From positions 3,658,001 to 3,722,000 of the forward strand of contig NZ_CP034570.1 in the NCBI RefSeq assembly GCF_003970695.1: 64,000 nt of DNA. The letters run 5' to 3'. A program made the translations under genes and the position numbers. The notes beneath the pieces are model-generated. The model did not search any database. It was not told the DNA's origin and was given only the letters and a program-made list of their open reading frames with translations. This stretch comes from Maribacter sp. MJ134. GTDB lineage: Bacteria > Bacteroidota > Bacteroidia > Flavobacteriales > Flavobacteriaceae. Shown here piece by piece: positions 56,200-64,000 of the stretch; the stretch's first letter is position 1; each line of letters opens with the position of its first letter.

Positions 56200-57131
56200 G
56201 AGTCCAAAATCTTTTTCAACACTACCTGTGCTGCAAAGGTTCTATTGTTAGCTTGTTCAATAACCAACGACTGATTGTTGTCTAAAACGGTATCCTCAAC
56301 CACTACATTCCTCCGAACGGGCAAACAATGCATAAATTTGGCACTTCCCAGTTTTTCCTGGGTCATCATCCAATTTGAATCTTGATTTAAAACTTTACCA
56401 TAGTCCGAATAACTGCTCCAGTTTTTTACGTAGATAAAGTCGGCATTTTCACAAGCCTTTTCCTGGTCGTATTCCACTTGAACGTTTTTGGTGATTTGGG
56501 GGTCCAGCTCATAGCCTTCAGGATGTGTTATTACAAAATCCGCATCTTGCAAGTGCATCATTTCAACAAAGGAATTTGCTACTGCATGTGGTAATGCTTT
56601 TGGGTGTGGTGCCCAAGAAAGCACTACTTTCGGTTTAGCTTTCATGTTATGCTCTGCTAAGGTTATAGCATCGGCCAGCGCCTGTAGGGGATGCCCAACG
56701 GAACTTTCCATATTTACCACAGGGATAGATGCGTGTTTGACGAACCCATTCAAAACTACTTCCGCCTCGTCTTTTTCTTTATCGGTCAAAGATGCAAAAG
56801 CCCTAATTGCAACGATATCGCAGAACTGAGAAACTACCTTTGCCGCTTCTTTAATGTGTTCTGATTTTCCTTGGTCCATAACCGCGCCGTCATCAAATTC
56901 TAACTGCCAACCTTCACTTCCAAAATTCATGACCATGACTTCCATACCAAGATTCATAGCCGCTTTTTGAGTGCTTAAGCGCGTTCTTAAACTATTGTTG
57001 AAGAATAATAGGCAAATGGTTTTTCCCTGACCTAGGTTCTTGTGTGCAAACGGGTCTGTTTTAAGACTGCGAGCGTTGTTTACCCATTCAGAAAGATTAT
57101 CAATATCGTTTACGGAAATATAATTTTTCAT
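56196..57131 (-). CDS. argF': N-acyl-L-ornithine carbamoyltransferase (acetyl or succinyl type)
   Basis: A 311-residue carbamoyltransferase. The ATG at 57131 forms a TGATG junction with proB; a TTG three bases earlier is less likely. Seen are FFNNSLRTRLSTQKAAMNLG (the carbamoyl-phosphate loop), MESSVGHPLQALAD, WAPHPKALPHAVANSF, HPEGYELDP and HCLPVRRNV. These match N-succinylornithine carbamoyltransferase of Bacteroides fragilis closely as I recall it and differ from ordinary OTCase. At position 90, reported as Pro in the succinyl enzyme and Glu in the acetyl enzyme, this protein has Ser (VMDQGKSEH). The substrate is therefore open. Confidence 0.88.
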   Translation of the reverse strand: MKNYISVNDIDNLSEWVNNARSLKTDPFAHKNLGQGKTICLLFFNNSLRTRLSTQKAAMNLGMEVMVMNFGSEGWQLEFDDGAVMDQGKSEHIKEAAKVVSQFCDIVAIRAFASLTDKEKDEAEVVLNGFVKHASIPVVNMESSVGHPLQALADAITLAEHNMKAKPKVVLSWAPHPKALPHAVANSFVEMMHLQDADFVITHPEGYELDPQITKNVQVEYDQEKACENADFIYVKNWSSYSDYGKVLNQDSNWMMTQEKLGSAKFMHCLPVRRNVVVEDTVLDNNQSLVIEQANNRTFAAQVVLKKILDS

Positions 57132-57895
57132 CAACTTAATATTTTGGTATGGCTAGAAACGCCTTGAAGCGCATCCGTTATAAAATTGTCATTTAATCCA
57201 TTAATGATCCATGTTTCTATGGCTGCCTCTTTAGCTATCGTTGCAGCTTGTATCTTGGAATGCATTCCACCAGTACCATGTGAAGATTTCTCCAAACTAA
57301 TTTCATTCTTAAGATCATCAATATTAGCAACTGTTGCAATGGTCATTGGATGCCCATTTTCTATAGAGGTTTTTTTGTAAATACCATTGGTGTTGGTGGC
57401 AATTAGTAGCAAGTCTACTTGCAACAAAGCGGCCGTTAAAGCAGCGAGCTTGTCGTTGTCCCCGAACTGAATTTCATCTGTAGAAACCGTATCATTTTCG
57501 TTAATAATGGGAATAAAATTATTGGCGACCAAAACATTTATGGTGTTCTTGATATTCTCCTGCGATTCTGGTTTTTCAAAATCGGAATAGGATAACAAAC
57601 ACTGTGATGTAAATAAGCCCAGTTCCCTAAAATTTTCTTGGAAAATTCGCATTAAGTGAGGTTGACCAATGGCAGCCAAGGCTTGTTTTATATTAATTTC
57701 TTCTCCATTGTGTTCTAGCTTTACAAACTGTTTTGCAGCGGCGATAGCTCCGGAACTTACAATGATAAATTCATAATCATCCTTAAGCTTGGCAATCTGC
57801 CGACCAATATCCTCGATTTTTCCACGGGATATTTGATTCGTTTCCTTTGTCAAGGTATTGGAGCCGATTTTCAGTAATATTCTTTTCTTAGCCAT
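57131..57895 (-). CDS. proB: Glutamate 5-kinase, short form
   Basis: A 254-residue amino-acid kinase: LLKIGSNTLTKE, IIVSSGAIAAA, IINENDTVSTDEI, FGDNDKLAALTA, GTGGMHSKIQAA. It phosphorylates glutamate in the first proline step. It ends after the kinase domain and lacks the C-terminal PUA domain of E. coli ProB (about 370 residues); this is a known natural short form, not a truncation. It lies between proA and argF', 2 bases after the proA stop, in the mixed arginine-proline run. Confidence 0.93.
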   Translation of the reverse strand: MAKKRILLKIGSNTLTKETNQISRGKIEDIGRQIAKLKDDYEFIIVSSGAIAAAKQFVKLEHNGEEINIKQALAAIGQPHLMRIFQENFRELGLFTSQCLLSYSDFEKPESQENIKNTINVLVANNFIPIINENDTVSTDEIQFGDNDKLAALTAALLQVDLLLIATNTNGIYKKTSIENGHPMTIATVANIDDLKNEISLEKSSHGTGGMHSKIQAATIAKEAAIETWIINGLNDNFITDALQGVSSHTKILS

Positions 57896-57897
57896 CG

Positions 57898-59094
57898 TTA
57901 CCTCGTTTGTCCGTTACCCTTTACGTACCATTTGTTGGTCACTAAATGTTGTAGGCCAATAGGTCCTCTTTGGTGCAATTTGTCCGTGCTAATGGCCAAC
58001 TCACCCCCTAGTCCAAACTGCCCCCCATCCGTAAAACGTGTAGAGGCATTATGATATACCGCAGCGCAATCCACGTTGTTCATAAAATTTGCTGCCGTCT
58101 CGTTGTTCGCTGTTATGATTGCTGCGGAGTGGCCACCGCTATAGGTGTTTATGAGTGCTATGGCTTCGTTGACGTCCGGAACCTGACCAATAACCATTTT
58201 ATAGTCCAAGAATTCTTCATGCCAAACCGATTCGTTTTCCATTTCGGTGGTGCCTTCCAATCCCTTTAATTTATGGTCCGTTAGTATGGTTACTTCATGT
58301 TTTTTTAACTGCTGTACCAAGAGTTGTAGAAACTCCTGTTTTCTCGGTAGGTCTCTAGCAATTAAAACTTTGTCTAGAGCATTACAGGCCGATATTTTTG
58401 TAGCCTTGGCATTAATAATTACATCCAAAGCCATTTGTAAATCGGCTTCGGCGGCAACATACACAAAGTTGTTTCCACGTCCGCTTACGATAACCGGACA
58501 GGTAGCGTGCTGTTTTACAAAAGCTATCAATTTTTCTCCACCCCGTGGAACAATTAAATCCAGCTTTTGTGAAGGCTTCTCCAGAAAGGCCTGCGTTTGG
58601 GTTCGGTCAAATTGTAGATAAGTTACCCAATCGGTAGCACAATTATGCTCTTGTAGCGCCCTATGCCATAGCCCCACTAATACCAAATTACTGTTCAGGG
58701 ACTCCTTTCCTCCTTTTAATAAAATTTTATTCCCAGATTTAAATGCGATTCCCGCAGCTTCAATAGTAACATCGGGCCTAGACTCATAGATGATAAGAAT
58801 AGTGCCGAAAGGTGCTGTTTTATTACTAATGGTCATCCCGTTTTCATGGGTGGTGGCAAATCGTTCAATTCCTAAGGGGTCTGGTTCCGCGGCCAATTGC
58901 CTCAAGGATAAAAGCATCCCATCAATCTTACCGTGGTCTACCTTTAGTCTATCGCGCATAGAAATATCGTCACCGGAATAACTATTTAAATCGGTCTTGT
59001 TCGCAGCTAGAATGACTTCCCTGTTTTCTTCAATGAGGTCGGTCATTGAAATTAGGACGGCGTTTCGCTGTTTAATGTTCAGTTGCGTATTCAC
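57898..59094 (-). CDS. proA: Gamma-glutamyl phosphate reductase
   Basis: A 398-residue aldehyde-dehydrogenase-fold enzyme that reduces glutamyl 5-phosphate to the semialdehyde with NADPH. Motifs: TAPFGTILIIYESRPDVT, NKILLKGGKES, LIVPRGGEKLI, and the catalytic Cys in ATKISACNALDKVL; the C-terminal part has DGGQFGLGGELAISTDKLH. The start is GTG at 59094, overlapping the argD stop as GTGA. The first in-frame ATG is 16 codons later and would remove conserved N-terminal sequence. Confidence 0.93.
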   Translation of the reverse strand: MNTQLNIKQRNAVLISMTDLIEENREVILAANKTDLNSYSGDDISMRDRLKVDHGKIDGMLLSLRQLAAEPDPLGIERFATTHENGMTISNKTAPFGTILIIYESRPDVTIEAAGIAFKSGNKILLKGGKESLNSNLVLVGLWHRALQEHNCATDWVTYLQFDRTQTQAFLEKPSQKLDLIVPRGGEKLIAFVKQHATCPVIVSGRGNNFVYVAAEADLQMALDVIINAKATKISACNALDKVLIARDLPRKQEFLQLLVQQLKKHEVTILTDHKLKGLEGTTEMENESVWHEEFLDYKMVIGQVPDVNEAIALINTYSGGHSAAIITANNETAANFMNNVDCAAVYHNASTRFTDGGQFGLGGELAISTDKLHQRGPIGLQHLVTNKWYVKGNGQTR

Positions 59095-60266
59095 TTTAAT
59101 TCAGCTTTAAGGGCGTTGAAAAATATATCGATATGTGCTTTGGTAATAGTAAGCGCAGGCAGAATACGAAGCACATGCTTGTCTTTGGCCCCACCCGTAA
59201 ATAGTTTCTGATTGTAAATGAGTTTTTTTCGCAGTTCGGAAACTTCGAAACCGAATTCCAATCCTAACATCAATCCTCGTCCTTTAACCCGTTTTACTTG
59301 TGGAATCTCAGCTGCTTTCTTGTTGAAGTAGTCTCCCAATGCTGCTGCATTTGCTATAAGATTATCCTTTTCTAAAACCTCTAATACGGCCATCGTGGCA
59401 ACACAGGCGAGATGATTGCCACCAAAGGTAGTACCCAAGAGACCATATTTTGCTTCGATGCTTTTATGTATAAGTACACCACCTACGGGAAATCCATTCC
59501 CCATTCCTTTGGCTATACTAATAATATCAGGTTGCATATTTCGGCTTCGCTCAGTATCCAGACTTGCATTTAGCGTAGTCGAAATGTGGTGTTGAAAACC
59601 AAAGAATTTTCCGCTTCTTCCAAAACCGGACTGCACCTCGTCCGCAATGAGAACAACACTATTTTTCTTGCACAGCTCCGCTATCTTCTGGTAGAATTCC
59701 GTAGTAGGCTCATCTAAACCGCCAACCCCTTGAATGGCTTCGATGATTACGCCACATACATCTCCTTTTTCAACTTCTGTCTTAAAGGAATCGATGTCGT
59801 TCAAAGGGAGAATGGTCACTTTTTGCTGTTTGTTCAAGGGAGCGTTGATGGCCACGTTATCCGTTGCGGCCACAGCCGCCGAGGTACGCCCGTGAAAACC
59901 ATTTTTAAAAGCGATTACCCTCGATTTTCCTGTTTGGAAGGATGCCATTTTCAAGGCATTTTCATTAGCTTCCGCACCAGAATTACACAAGAATAAATTA
60001 TAATCTTCGCAGCCAGAAAGTTCTCCTAATTTGGTGGCAAGTGTTACTTGTAAAGGATTTTGAACGGCATTGCTATAAAATCCTATTTTATCCAATTGGT
60101 CCTTTAAACGCTTAATATAGTGCGGATGTGCGTGTCCTATGGAAATTACGGCATGACCTCCATAGAAATCCAAATACTCTTGACCTTTGTCATCGGTAAC
60201 CACAATTCCTTTTGCGGAAACGGGAGTCACGTCGTAGAGTGGATATACATCAAATAACTTCATCAT
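59091..60266 (-). CDS. argD: N-acetyl(succinyl)ornithine aminotransferase with in-frame palindromic insert
   Basis: A 391-residue class III PLP aminotransferase forming N-acylornithine from the semialdehyde and glutamate. Motifs: FYGGHAVISIGHAHP, NSGAEANENALKMA, AFKNGFHGRTSAAVAATD, LIADEVQSGFGRSG, and IISIAKGMGNGFPVGGVL with the PLP Lys. The short stretch between FFGFQHH and MQPDIISIAKG is unusually long. It corresponds to a 48-bp palindrome, exactly 16 codons (59538-59585), that keeps the frame. The insert lies in the loop just before the PLP-Lys strand. Activity may survive but should be tested. Two adjacent ATGs (60266, 60263) begin the gene; proC ends 24 bases upstream. Confidence 0.9.
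   Translation of the reverse strand: MMKLFDVYPLYDVTPVSAKGIVVTDDKGQEYLDFYGGHAVISIGHAHPHYIKRLKDQLDKIGFYSNAVQNPLQVTLATKLGELSGCEDYNLFLCNSGAEANENALKMASFQTGKSRVIAFKNGFHGRTSAAVAATDNVAINAPLNKQQKVTILPLNDIDSFKTEVEKGDVCGVIIEAIQGVGGLDEPTTEFYQKIAELCKKNSVVLIADEVQSGFGRSGKFFGFQHHISTTLNASLDTERSRNMQPDIISIAKGMGNGFPVGGVLIHKSIEAKYGLLGTTFGGNHLACVATMAVLEVLEKDNLIANAAALGDYFNKKAAEIPQVKRVKGRGLMLGLEFGFEVSELRKKLIYNQKLFTGGAKDKHVLRILPALTITKAHIDIFFNALKAELK
59538..59585. repeat. Palindromic element inserted in frame in argD
   Basis: Arms ATTTCGGCTTCGCTCA (59538-59553) and TTAGCGTAGTCGAAAT (59570-59585) pair at 13 of 16 positions around a 16-base spacer, for a total of 48 bp (16 codons). The core TCGRCTNCGCTC also occurs in the argE-argH gap. 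It resembles a small palindromic repetitive element. Confidence 0.7.
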
Positions 60267-60290
60267 TTTAGCTTTAACTTATAGCGAATC

Positions 60291-61085
60291 TTACTTTGTT
60301 TTAAATTCTGTGATCTTATCGAATGAGGCGACGATTCCTTGAATCAACGAAGAGCTTAATCCTTGATGTTCCATTTCGTTCAGTCCCTGAATAGTGCAGC
60401 CCATGGGTGTGGTAACCCTATCAATTTCTTCTTCTGGATGATTACCGGATTCAATAAGCAAATTTGCCGCACCGTTACAGGTATGCATGGCCAGTTCTTG
60501 TGCTTCTTTAGCATCAAAGCCCAATTGTATGGCGCCCTGCGTGGTAGCCCTTATCAAGCGCATCCAGAAAGCGATACCGCTTGCACAAATAACGGTTGCC
60601 GCTTGCATCTGTGTTTCGGGAATTTCCATAGTGTGCCCCATACGGTTAAAGATGGCCTTGGCCAATTCTATTCGCTTTTTACCCATTTCATTGCTACAGA
60701 TGCAGGTCATGGACTGCCCAACGGAAATAGCGGTATTCGGCATACTACGAATGATATAATGTTGGGCGCCGATTAGTTTTTCAATCTTATCGATACTGAA
60801 ACCCGTAATGGCAGAAATTACCACATGATTTTCTTCAAGCAGATCCTTTACGTCCTCCAATATGTTGGCAAAATGCCCGGGTTGTACGGCAAAAATCAGA
60901 ATATCCGAATTACGTACAGCAGCTCTGTTATCCGTAGTAACGGTTACATTACCATACTTCTCAAAATCCTGAATGTCCTTAAGATTTCTCTTTGTGAGGA
61001 ACATGCTGGTAGCTCCGTTACTATTTAAAATTCCTTTGGCTATGGATAAGCCTAAATTTCCTGCTCCTATGATTGCTATTTTCAT
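60291..61085 (-). CDS. proC: Pyrroline-5-carboxylate reductase
   Basis: A 264-residue enzyme making proline from pyrroline 5-carboxylate with NAD(P)H. Motifs: the N-terminal dinucleotide fold IAIIGAGNLGLSIAKGIL, IFAVQPGHFANIL, SAITGFSID, RSMPNTAISVGQSMTCI, and the C-terminal RVTTPMGCTIQGLNEMEHQG, where most family members read SPGGTT. This completes proline synthesis with proA and proB. The gap to argC upstream is 105 bases and holds a palindromic element. It is 24 bases from argD. Confidence 0.93.
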   Translation of the reverse strand: MKIAIIGAGNLGLSIAKGILNSNGATSMFLTKRNLKDIQDFEKYGNVTVTTDNRAAVRNSDILIFAVQPGHFANILEDVKDLLEENHVVISAITGFSIDKIEKLIGAQHYIIRSMPNTAISVGQSMTCICSNEMGKKRIELAKAIFNRMGHTMEIPETQMQAATVICASGIAFWMRLIRATTQGAIQLGFDAKEAQELAMHTCNGAANLLIESGNHPEEEIDRVTTPMGCTIQGLNEMEHQGLSSSLIQGIVASFDKITEFKTK

Positions 61086-61131
61086 TTCCCCTTTTATGTT
61101 ATTTTTCCTTGCGTTCTTTATTTAAGTGTTG

Positions 61132-61173
61132 TTACACCTCCCTTAGTCCCTCCTTTCTAGGAGGGAAACAGTA
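61132..61173. repeat. CCTCC-type palindromic element between argC and proC
   Basis: TTACACCTCCCTTAGTCCC leads into an 8-bp hairpin TCCCTCCT-TTCT-AGGAGGGA (61147-61166) and AACAGTA. It is nearly the same as the element at 62191-62233. Confidence 0.75.
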
Positions 61174-61190
61174 TTCACGACTTTGAGCTT

Positions 61191-62165
61191 TTAAAAAACA
61201 CCTGCTTTCAAGTTCAGTCCTAAATCCTCTTCTAGTCCAAAAATCAAGTTCATGTTCTGCACCGCTTGTCCTGATGCGCCTTTTAATAAATTATCAATGG
61301 CCGATGTAATTAACAATGTGCCTTCATGTTTGTGTAAGTGAATGTGGCATTGATTTGTATTTACCACTTGTTTTAAATGTATGGGTTCATCAGCTACTTG
61401 TGTGAACATGGCATTCTTATAAAAATCTTTATAAAGTAGCTGTGCATCTTCTAAACTACCATCAAAAATGGTATAAGCCGTGGCCAAGATTCCCCTAGTA
61501 AAATTCCCTCTATTGGGAAGGAAGAAAAGGTCCGACGTATTTGCTTGTAGCGATTTTAAACTCTCGTTTATTTCTCCTAAATGCTGATGGGTAAAAGGTT
61601 TGTACCAGCTTACATTGTTATTCCGCCAGCTAAAATGCGATGTAGCAGACGGACTCACACCTGCTCCGGTACTCCCCGTTACCGCATTGATGTGCACGGC
61701 ATCATTTAGCTTTTTGGCTTTGGCCAGCGGTAACAGTGCTAATTGAATCGCCGTTGCAAAACAGCCCGGGTTGGCAATATAATTGGCATTTTCTATGGAA
61801 GACCTATGAAGTTCAGGGAGGCCGTAGACAAATTGTTTTCCATCAAAATTGGCATCGGCCTGTAACCTAAAATCATTACTTAAATCGATAATCTTGGTCG
61901 ACGTTGAAAATTGATTTTCTTTTAGGAATTTCGTTGAGTTTCCATGTCCAAGACAAAGAAAAACGATATCTACGTTCAGATTTACATTTCCTGTAAATTC
62001 CATTTCGGTAAGGCCCAGTAGATCTGGGTGTGCACTCGTTATTTTCTTTCCTGCCCTAGTCGTGCTAAATACAAAATCTATTTCCGTTGCCGGATGATGC
62101 AACAGTATTCGCAAGAGTTCACCTCCTGTATATCCTGAACCGCCTATAATACCTGCTTTGATCAT
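61191..62165 (-). CDS. argC: N-acetyl(succinyl)-gamma-glutamyl-phosphate reductase
   Basis: A 324-residue NADPH-dependent enzyme for the third arginine step. Motifs: GIIGGSGYTGGELLRILLHHP, FLCLGHGNSTKFL, DLSNDFRLQ, and the active-site Cys in YIANPGCFATAIQLALLP, then HINAVTGSTGAGVSPS and FLPNRGNFTRGIL. Flanked by two copies of a palindromic element. argG lies 78 bases upstream. Confidence 0.94.
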   Translation of the reverse strand: MIKAGIIGGSGYTGGELLRILLHHPATEIDFVFSTTRAGKKITSAHPDLLGLTEMEFTGNVNLNVDIVFLCLGHGNSTKFLKENQFSTSTKIIDLSNDFRLQADANFDGKQFVYGLPELHRSSIENANYIANPGCFATAIQLALLPLAKAKKLNDAVHINAVTGSTGAGVSPSATSHFSWRNNNVSWYKPFTHQHLGEINESLKSLQANTSDLFFLPNRGNFTRGILATAYTIFDGSLEDAQLLYKDFYKNAMFTQVADEPIHLKQVVNTNQCHIHLHKHEGTLLITSAIDNLLKGASGQAVQNMNLIFGLEEDLGLNLKAGVF

Positions 62166-62190
62166 GTTTAGAATTTAATTGTGATGCGTT

Positions 62191-62233
62191 TTACACCTCC
62201 CTTTATCCCTCCTTTATAGGAGGGAAACTAGTA
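62191..62233. repeat. CCTCC-type palindromic element between argG and argC
   Basis: TTACACCTCCCTTTATCCC then the hairpin TCCCTCCT-TTAT-AGGAGGGA and AACTAGTA. It differs from the argC-proC copy by only a few bases. Confidence 0.75.
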
Positions 62234-62243
62234 TAGATTTGAA

Positions 62244-63431
62244 TTATAGATTATCGTTGACGTAGTTGTAAATTTTACTGGCATTGGACTGTATTTTAAT
62301 AAAGCCCTTGGCTTCATCGGCCGTCCAGCCTTTATTCATTTCACCATAGCTGCCAAAAGAGGCATTCATCAAATCATGTGCTGATGAAATACCGTGTAAT
62401 CTGAACTGGAACGGATACAAGCCCACGAAAACATCGCCAGAAACGGTTTTTTGCGTATCGGTTAAAAAAGCTTCTATGTTTCGCATTACCGGGTCTAAAT
62501 AATTACCTTCATGTAATAACATTCCGTAGAAATTACCTTGCTGTTCTTTTTGAAATTGTTGCCATTTCGATAGTGTATGTTTTTCCAATAAATGATGCGC
62601 TTTTATAATAATAAGTGCCGCTGCAGCTTCAAAACCGACCCGACCTTTAATGCCAATTATCGTATCACCTACGTGAATATCCCTGCCAATTGCATATTTA
62701 GAGGCTATTACTTCTAACTTTTCAATATTTGCGACGGGATTGTCTTTTTGACCATCAATAGCCACCAATTCTCCGTTCTCAAAAGAGAGTTTTACTTTAG
62801 AGGGTTCTTTTTCTTGTAACTGACTGGGATAAGCGGTATCGGGCAATGGCTTTTCCGAAGTAAGTGTTTCCTCACCGCCAACCGAGGTCCCCCAAAGACC
62901 CTTATTTATGGAGTATTTCGCTTTTTCCCATGGGTAATCCACTCCGTTTTCTTTTAAATAGGCGATTTCCGCTTCACGCGACAATTTATTGTCACGAATA
63001 GGGGTGATAATAGTTATTTCTGGCGCAATAATCTGGAAAATCATATCAAAACGTACCTGGTCATTACCGGCACCAGTACTACCATGTGCTATATGGCTCG
63101 CACCTATTTTCTTGGCATAATTTACGATTTCAATTGCCTGTACAATTCGCTCGGCACTAACGGATAATGGGTAGGTGTTATTCTTTAGGACATTCCCGAA
63201 GATGAGGTACTTCACCACCTTTTCGTAAAATGTCTTCACGGCATCGATAGATGTATAGGAAGTGGCTCCCAATTGCAATGCTTTCTCTTCGATACTTTTA
63301 ATTTCTTCCGCAGAAAAGCCACCGGTATTTACACTTACCGCATGCACTTCATATCCTTTTTCCTGTGATAAATATTTTGCGCAGTAAGAAGTATCCAAAC
63401 CACCACTGTATGCTAAAACTAGTTTACTCAT
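62244..63431 (-). CDS. argG: Argininosuccinate synthase
   Basis: A 395-residue enzyme joining citrulline and aspartate with ATP. Motifs: LVLAYSGGLDTSYCAKYL (ATP pyrophosphatase loop), IAHGSTGAGNDQVRFD, and SINKGLWGTSVGGEETL. The start overlaps the upstream GNAT stop by 4 bases (ATGA), indicating coupling. It is the second gene of the arginine-proline run. Confidence 0.95.
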   Translation of the reverse strand: MSKLVLAYSGGLDTSYCAKYLSQEKGYEVHAVSVNTGGFSAEEIKSIEEKALQLGATSYTSIDAVKTFYEKVVKYLIFGNVLKNNTYPLSVSAERIVQAIEIVNYAKKIGASHIAHGSTGAGNDQVRFDMIFQIIAPEITIITPIRDNKLSREAEIAYLKENGVDYPWEKAKYSINKGLWGTSVGGEETLTSEKPLPDTAYPSQLQEKEPSKVKLSFENGELVAIDGQKDNPVANIEKLEVIASKYAIGRDIHVGDTIIGIKGRVGFEAAAALIIIKAHHLLEKHTLSKWQQFQKEQQGNFYGMLLHEGNYLDPVMRNIEAFLTDTQKTVSGDVFVGLYPFQFRLHGISSAHDLMNASFGSYGEMNKGWTADEAKGFIKIQSNASKIYNYVNDNL

Positions 63432-64000
63432 TTTGTTTTCTTTTTTAAGAGCAATTGCTCTTTTATGCTTTTTAGCCTTGTAAAGGCCTTACTGTTTACG
63501 TTGTCTTTTTTTGTTGCAGGTTGGGCATTTGGGTCGTGCAACATTCCTGTGCAAAGGCACATTTTTTGTTCCGTCCTGGTAAGAATATCAAAATTCTTGC
63601 AGGTTTGGCAGCCTTTCCAAAACTCGGGGTCGTCCGTTAGTTCAGAGAAGGTTACCGGCTTGTAACCCAACTCATAGTTGATTTTCATTACCGCCAAACC
63701 AGTAGTAATACCGAATATTTTGGAATCCGGAAATTTGGTTCTACTTAAATCGAAGATGCGTTGCTTAATTTTTTTCGCAAGTCCTTGACCTCTATAATCA
63801 GGATGAACGATAAGTCCGGAATTAGCAACGAATTTTTCATGACCCCATACTTCTATATAACAGAAGCCGGCAAAAGTTTCCCCGTCCAGGGCAATGACGG
63901 CATTACCGTTCTGAAGCTTTTTCTGAATATACTCCGGAGTTCGCTTTGCGATACCCGTACCGCGCACTTTGGCAGACTCTCCAATAGTATCGGAGATGAT
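63428..64000 (-). CDS. GNAT-family acetyltransferase, possible N-acylglutamate synthase (5' truncated by window)
   Basis: The frame is open to the window edge. The visible N-terminus reads IISDTIGESAKVRGTGIAKR; only a few residues are probably missing, and the GTG at 63967 is not the true start. GNAT features: AGFCYIEVWGHEKF, the acetyl-CoA loop VHPDYRGQGLAKKIKQRIFD, and YELGYKPVTF. A C-terminal cysteine cluster, GCQTCKNF and MCLCTGML, could bind metal. As the gene overlapping argG, it is a candidate for making N-acetyl- or N-succinylglutamate, the missing first step. The role is inferred from position only. Confidence 0.75.
   Translation of the reverse strand: MISDTIGESAKVRGTGIAKRTPEYIQKKLQNGNAVIALDGETFAGFCYIEVWGHEKFVANSGLIVHPDYRGQGLAKKIKQRIFDLSRTKFPDSKIFGITTGLAVMKINYELGYKPVTFSELTDDPEFWKGCQTCKNFDILTRTEQKMCLCTGMLHDPNAQPATKKDNVNSKAFTRLKSIKEQLLLKKKTK

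Noticed and set aside
57131..57895. Truncated proB
   Set aside because: Lack of the PUA domain is a known natural short form, and all kinase motifs are intact; neighbours follow with proper junctions.
1..64000. tRNA, rRNA, integrase, transposase or prophage genes
   Set aside because: None recognised on either strand by reading; the intergenic spaces are short and hold none of the expected motifs.

Overview
The window looks like chromosomal DNA of a marine-type member of the Flavobacteriaceae (Bacteroidota). The reasons are its low to moderate G+C, paired SusC/SusD proteins, many lipoprotein signal peptides, a type IX secretion cargo next to a PorP/SprF protein, TAnnTTTG-type promoter boxes, a mevalonate-pathway cluster with a UbiA-type prenyltransferase, and an arginine-proline supercluster with an N-acyl-ornithine carbamoyltransferase. 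No rRNA, tRNA, CRISPR array, prophage, integrase or transposase was recognised.

Region by region. 1-5.7 kb: the 3' end of a probable GAF-domain protein, an HD-phosphohydrolase/PycTM fusion, and, divergent from it, a large surface lipoprotein that joins a metallophosphatase, a kinase-like segment and an outer-membrane barrel. 5.7-18.7 kb (minus strand): an operon of three paralogous FG-GAP/ASPIC-UnbV lipoproteins, a vanadium-haloperoxidase-like lipoprotein, a GyrI-like protein and a propeller-like lipoprotein. 19-30 kb: a maltose/starch locus. susC-susD lie on the minus strand behind a perfect LacI-type operator and end in a strong terminator; divergently come lacI, pgmB, a GH65 maltose phosphorylase and a GH13 alpha-amylase lipoprotein, followed by GDPD, a BaiN-like flavoprotein and a DUF1697 gene. 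A 7-bp tandem repeat closes this block.

32.6-41.7 kb: TspO, then mvaD, a mevalonate-kinase-like GHMP kinase, a UbiA prenyltransferase, a nitrilase-superfamily enzyme, an RluB/RsuA-type pseudouridine synthase, a zinc metallopeptidase, an M1 aminopeptidase and an unknown membrane protein. 41.7-52.5 kb: a two-gene surface system, namely a 2,642-residue BspA/Fn3-like repeat protein with a gliding-motility C-terminal domain plus its PorP/SprF partner, whose G+C is unusually high. Upstream sits a TPR-AraC regulator. The upstream regions of the giant gene and of the regulator share a sequence motif.

53-64 kb (minus strand): GNAT-argG-argC-proC-argD-proA-proB-argF'-argB-argE-argH. Most junctions overlap by a few bases or are separated by 2 to 24 bases. 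The three wider gaps each hold small palindromic elements, and a related palindrome of exactly 48 bp lies in frame inside argD. The carbamoyltransferase has Ser at the position that separates acetyl- from succinyl-ornithine enzymes.

The best candidates for something undescribed are the phosphatase/kinase-like/barrel lipoprotein, the in-frame palindromic element in argD with its intergenic relatives, the FG-GAP triad with haloperoxidase, and the giant surface protein with its putative regulatory motif. All functions are inferred by reading the sequence; no database search was run.
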